From positions 1 to 23,225 of the forward strand of contig LRSR01004160.1 in assembly GCA_001579985.1 (NCBI GenBank): a DNA stretch of 23,225 bases. Direction: 5' to 3'. Numbering within the stretch: position 1 is the first letter of the stretch; every line of letters begins with the position of its first letter. Position numbers and translations under genes: made by a program. The notes below the pieces were generated by a model. It did no database searches. It saw nothing but the letters and a program-made list of their open reading frames with translations, and was not told the origin of the DNA. Shown piece by piece: positions 21,651 to 23,225 of this stretch. Source of the stretch: Hypsibius dujardini. Its lineage: Eukaryota > Tardigrada > Eutardigrada > Parachela > Hypsibiidae.

Positions 21651-22344
21651 CTATTCATCTTCATTCTTCAGCTTAGACGATTGTTTTGAAAGAGTAAGAA
21701 CAAATTTTGCTGTAAAAGAGACGGAATTGAGGCTGTAGAGGCGCCACTCGCAGGTTCAGCTCAGGCATACTAGCACGCCTTACAGTCTACACATTCTTGT
21801 CAGACACACACATGTACATATTGCAGTTGACAGCAGGTGCGTTCATTCTTGTAGTGAGAAGTGCGACACTTGCGCCCCCTAGCCGAATTAAAAGTTTTAC
21901 CTCGTACAAAGGGAACGAACCGCACGCGAATGGGTCCGTTTTTTGCATCTTCCTTCGGGTCCCAGGACACTTTCGCTTTCTGTCCATGTTTCACAATAGC
22001 TTGGAGCCGTCCTAGGAAAAGAAATGTGTCTAGACAGCTATGCATTATAGGAGAATAAACAAGAGTAAACTAGACTCACCGTTGACATGAAAGTGCAAAG
22101 AGGGCAACAGACATGCCAGATGTTGCGGTCGTCCAAGATTCCATAAAAAAAGCTGAAGGCAAAACGAATGTTTAAGGAGCAGATATGTCTGCCAAAAAAT
22201 GGTGGTTTCTTCGTTTATCGTCAAACTGTTCTGTGAGATGCCACAATGTTTTGCCATCTCTACGGGGCTAACTGTTCGGCATTCCAAAATTCGGCAAGAG
22301 TAAAACTGGTTTGTATTCTTGTCCATAGGCAACCTTCCTGACAT
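21651..22344 (-). CDS. Probable three-exon gene for an unrecognised 144-residue protein
   Basis: I do not recognise this protein. Minus-strand exons are 22344-22080, 22011-21901 and 21709-21651, with donors GTGAGT and GTAAAA and acceptors TTTTCCTAG and CTTTTACAG. Both junctions are phase 1 and keep one frame to a TAG stop, giving 144 residues; this consistency is the main support. Residues about 50-70 are hydrophobic and aromatic (FWQTYLLLKHSFCLQLFLW) and may be a buried helix or one membrane segment. Residues about 84-125 look like alternating beta strands (LHFHVNGRLQAIVKHG, then IRVRFVPFVRAKFVLTL). The last 15 residues are Lys/Ser/Glu-rich. The start is the first ATG of the open frame, but a further upstream exon cannot be excluded. 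The spacing suits a small soluble or single-pass protein. A 53-bp tandem repeat lies just beyond its 3' end. Confidence 0.5.
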
Positions 22345-22517
22345 CGAATAAAGACTACAAATCCGAATTCCTCAATTCATTTCAATTCATGTTTACAAGG
22401 GTCTCTTGGGACAATGGCTGACGACACCGCAAGATGCAGGCACAGTGGGGATTCCAGTGCGTCCGTCGAGACATGTCTATGCCCAACGATCGGACTGACT
22501 CTTGACCATGACACATG

Positions 22518-22836
22518 TGCACACATGGCCATAATTTTGGATGGCAGACTTTAAGCCAAAAAGAGTGGTCCGAGTTCGAGCCAAATTAAGTCACCGCGCG
22601 CACGCGCTCTCGACCACAGCTGACCATGTCGCCTTTACTCGATTAATCGACTGATTGAACTTGTTTATTTTGGCAGAATTTAGAGCAGCTTGCTCAATCT
22701 ATTTTTTCTGCTGGGCCGGGCGATAAATCAAAGATTGAAGAGAAAACAGTGGCAAGCTCTAACCAAGAGTGGCTCAAACTCAGACCACCTTGATGATTCC
22801 AACTCTGCCACCCAAAATTGTGGCCATGTGTGTATG
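22518..22836. mobile_element. MITE family C, copy 2
   Basis: Ends CACACATGGCCATAATTTTG and CAAAATTGTGGCCATGTGTG are inverted repeats. The body matches 11044-11356 in the opposite orientation, including GGTCCGAGTTCGAGCC and CAGTGGCAAG. An AT microsatellite follows directly. Confidence 0.8.
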
Positions 22837-22861
22837 TATATATATATATATATATATATAT
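22837..22861. repeat. AT dinucleotide microsatellite
   Basis: Around twelve TA units directly abut the right end of the family C element. Confidence 0.95.
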
Positions 22862-23225
22862 TATGGTTTGTATAGTTTGCCGTGGGAAGACTAGGAAAAC
22901 CGACTGCTAAATATAAACAGACCCGATACTCCACATATTCTGACGTTCCTTCGAGTACCGTGAAGTAGAAAAAATTACCACTGGCTTGTTACGGATTTGA
23001 CTGACCTGACTTAAGAAAGGCCACCGAACTTGTTAGACCTTTTTTTGCAGATCCGCCCTTTAGTGGGAACCAATAGAAATACCGTAAAGTACCGGTACTT
23101 CCGGGTGCGGAAGTCATTTTTTGCACAAAACTCCAAGACAACTGCACGGCGCTAGAAGCACGATATGTCGCTGTAGATAGTTTAATAATTTAGAGAACTA
23201 AAAACTCTCTGACGTATCTACTTTT

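Larger units (their letters stand above)
22345..23225. other. Region right of the orphan gene
   Basis: Contains the second family C MITE and an AT microsatellite. No coding exon is recognisable. A 14-bp perfect palindrome, AAGTACCGGTACTT, is at 23087-23100. Confidence 0.4.

Noticed and set aside
23087-23100. Perfect 14-bp palindrome AAGTACCGGTACTT
   Set aside because: Single occurrence with no associated gene start or partner site; may be chance.

Overview
The window is animal nuclear DNA. Its genes are cut into short exons by GT-AG introns, many only 60-600 bases long, and their products are animal proteins: a PP4 phosphatase scaffold, a lysophosphatidic-acid-phosphatase-type enzyme, an Amt ammonium channel and rhodopsin-class GPCRs. 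Compact genes, an invertebrate-type Amt and tandem divergent GPCRs suggest an invertebrate, probably an ecdysozoan. A tardigrade is my best guess, but the sequence does not prove it.

Layout. (1) From 741 to 2982 on the minus strand lies the 5' two-thirds of an ACP6-like histidine acid phosphatase; its 3' part runs off the left edge. (2) From 4000 to 9452 on the plus strand lies a complete ten-exon PPP4R1-like gene, head to head with the phosphatase across about 1 kb. (3) From 10637 to 13454 on the minus strand lies a complete eight-exon Amt ammonium transporter, tail to tail with PPP4R1. (4) At 15884-17055 and 19252-20395 on the plus strand are two tandem, paralogous two-exon GPCRs that share an intron position. 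(5) At 21651-22344 on the minus strand is a probable three-exon gene for a 144-residue protein I do not recognise.

I rebuilt the exon structures by hand. For every complete model the codon phase is conserved across each junction. The genes do not form an operon or a shared pathway; this looks like ordinary gene order.

Introns and intergenic DNA are crowded with short inverted-repeat (MITE-like) elements. At least three families are multicopy inside the window. There are also a 51-bp minisatellite, a 53-bp tandem duplication and several microsatellites. The observations most worth following are four shared substitutions at class A activation-switch positions in both GPCRs, a MITE next to a splice donor in the Amt gene, an insertion in the Amt protein just before a pore motif, and the orphan small gene. 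I see no CRISPR array, rRNA, convincing tRNA or virus-like gene, and nothing I could call a new multi-gene system.
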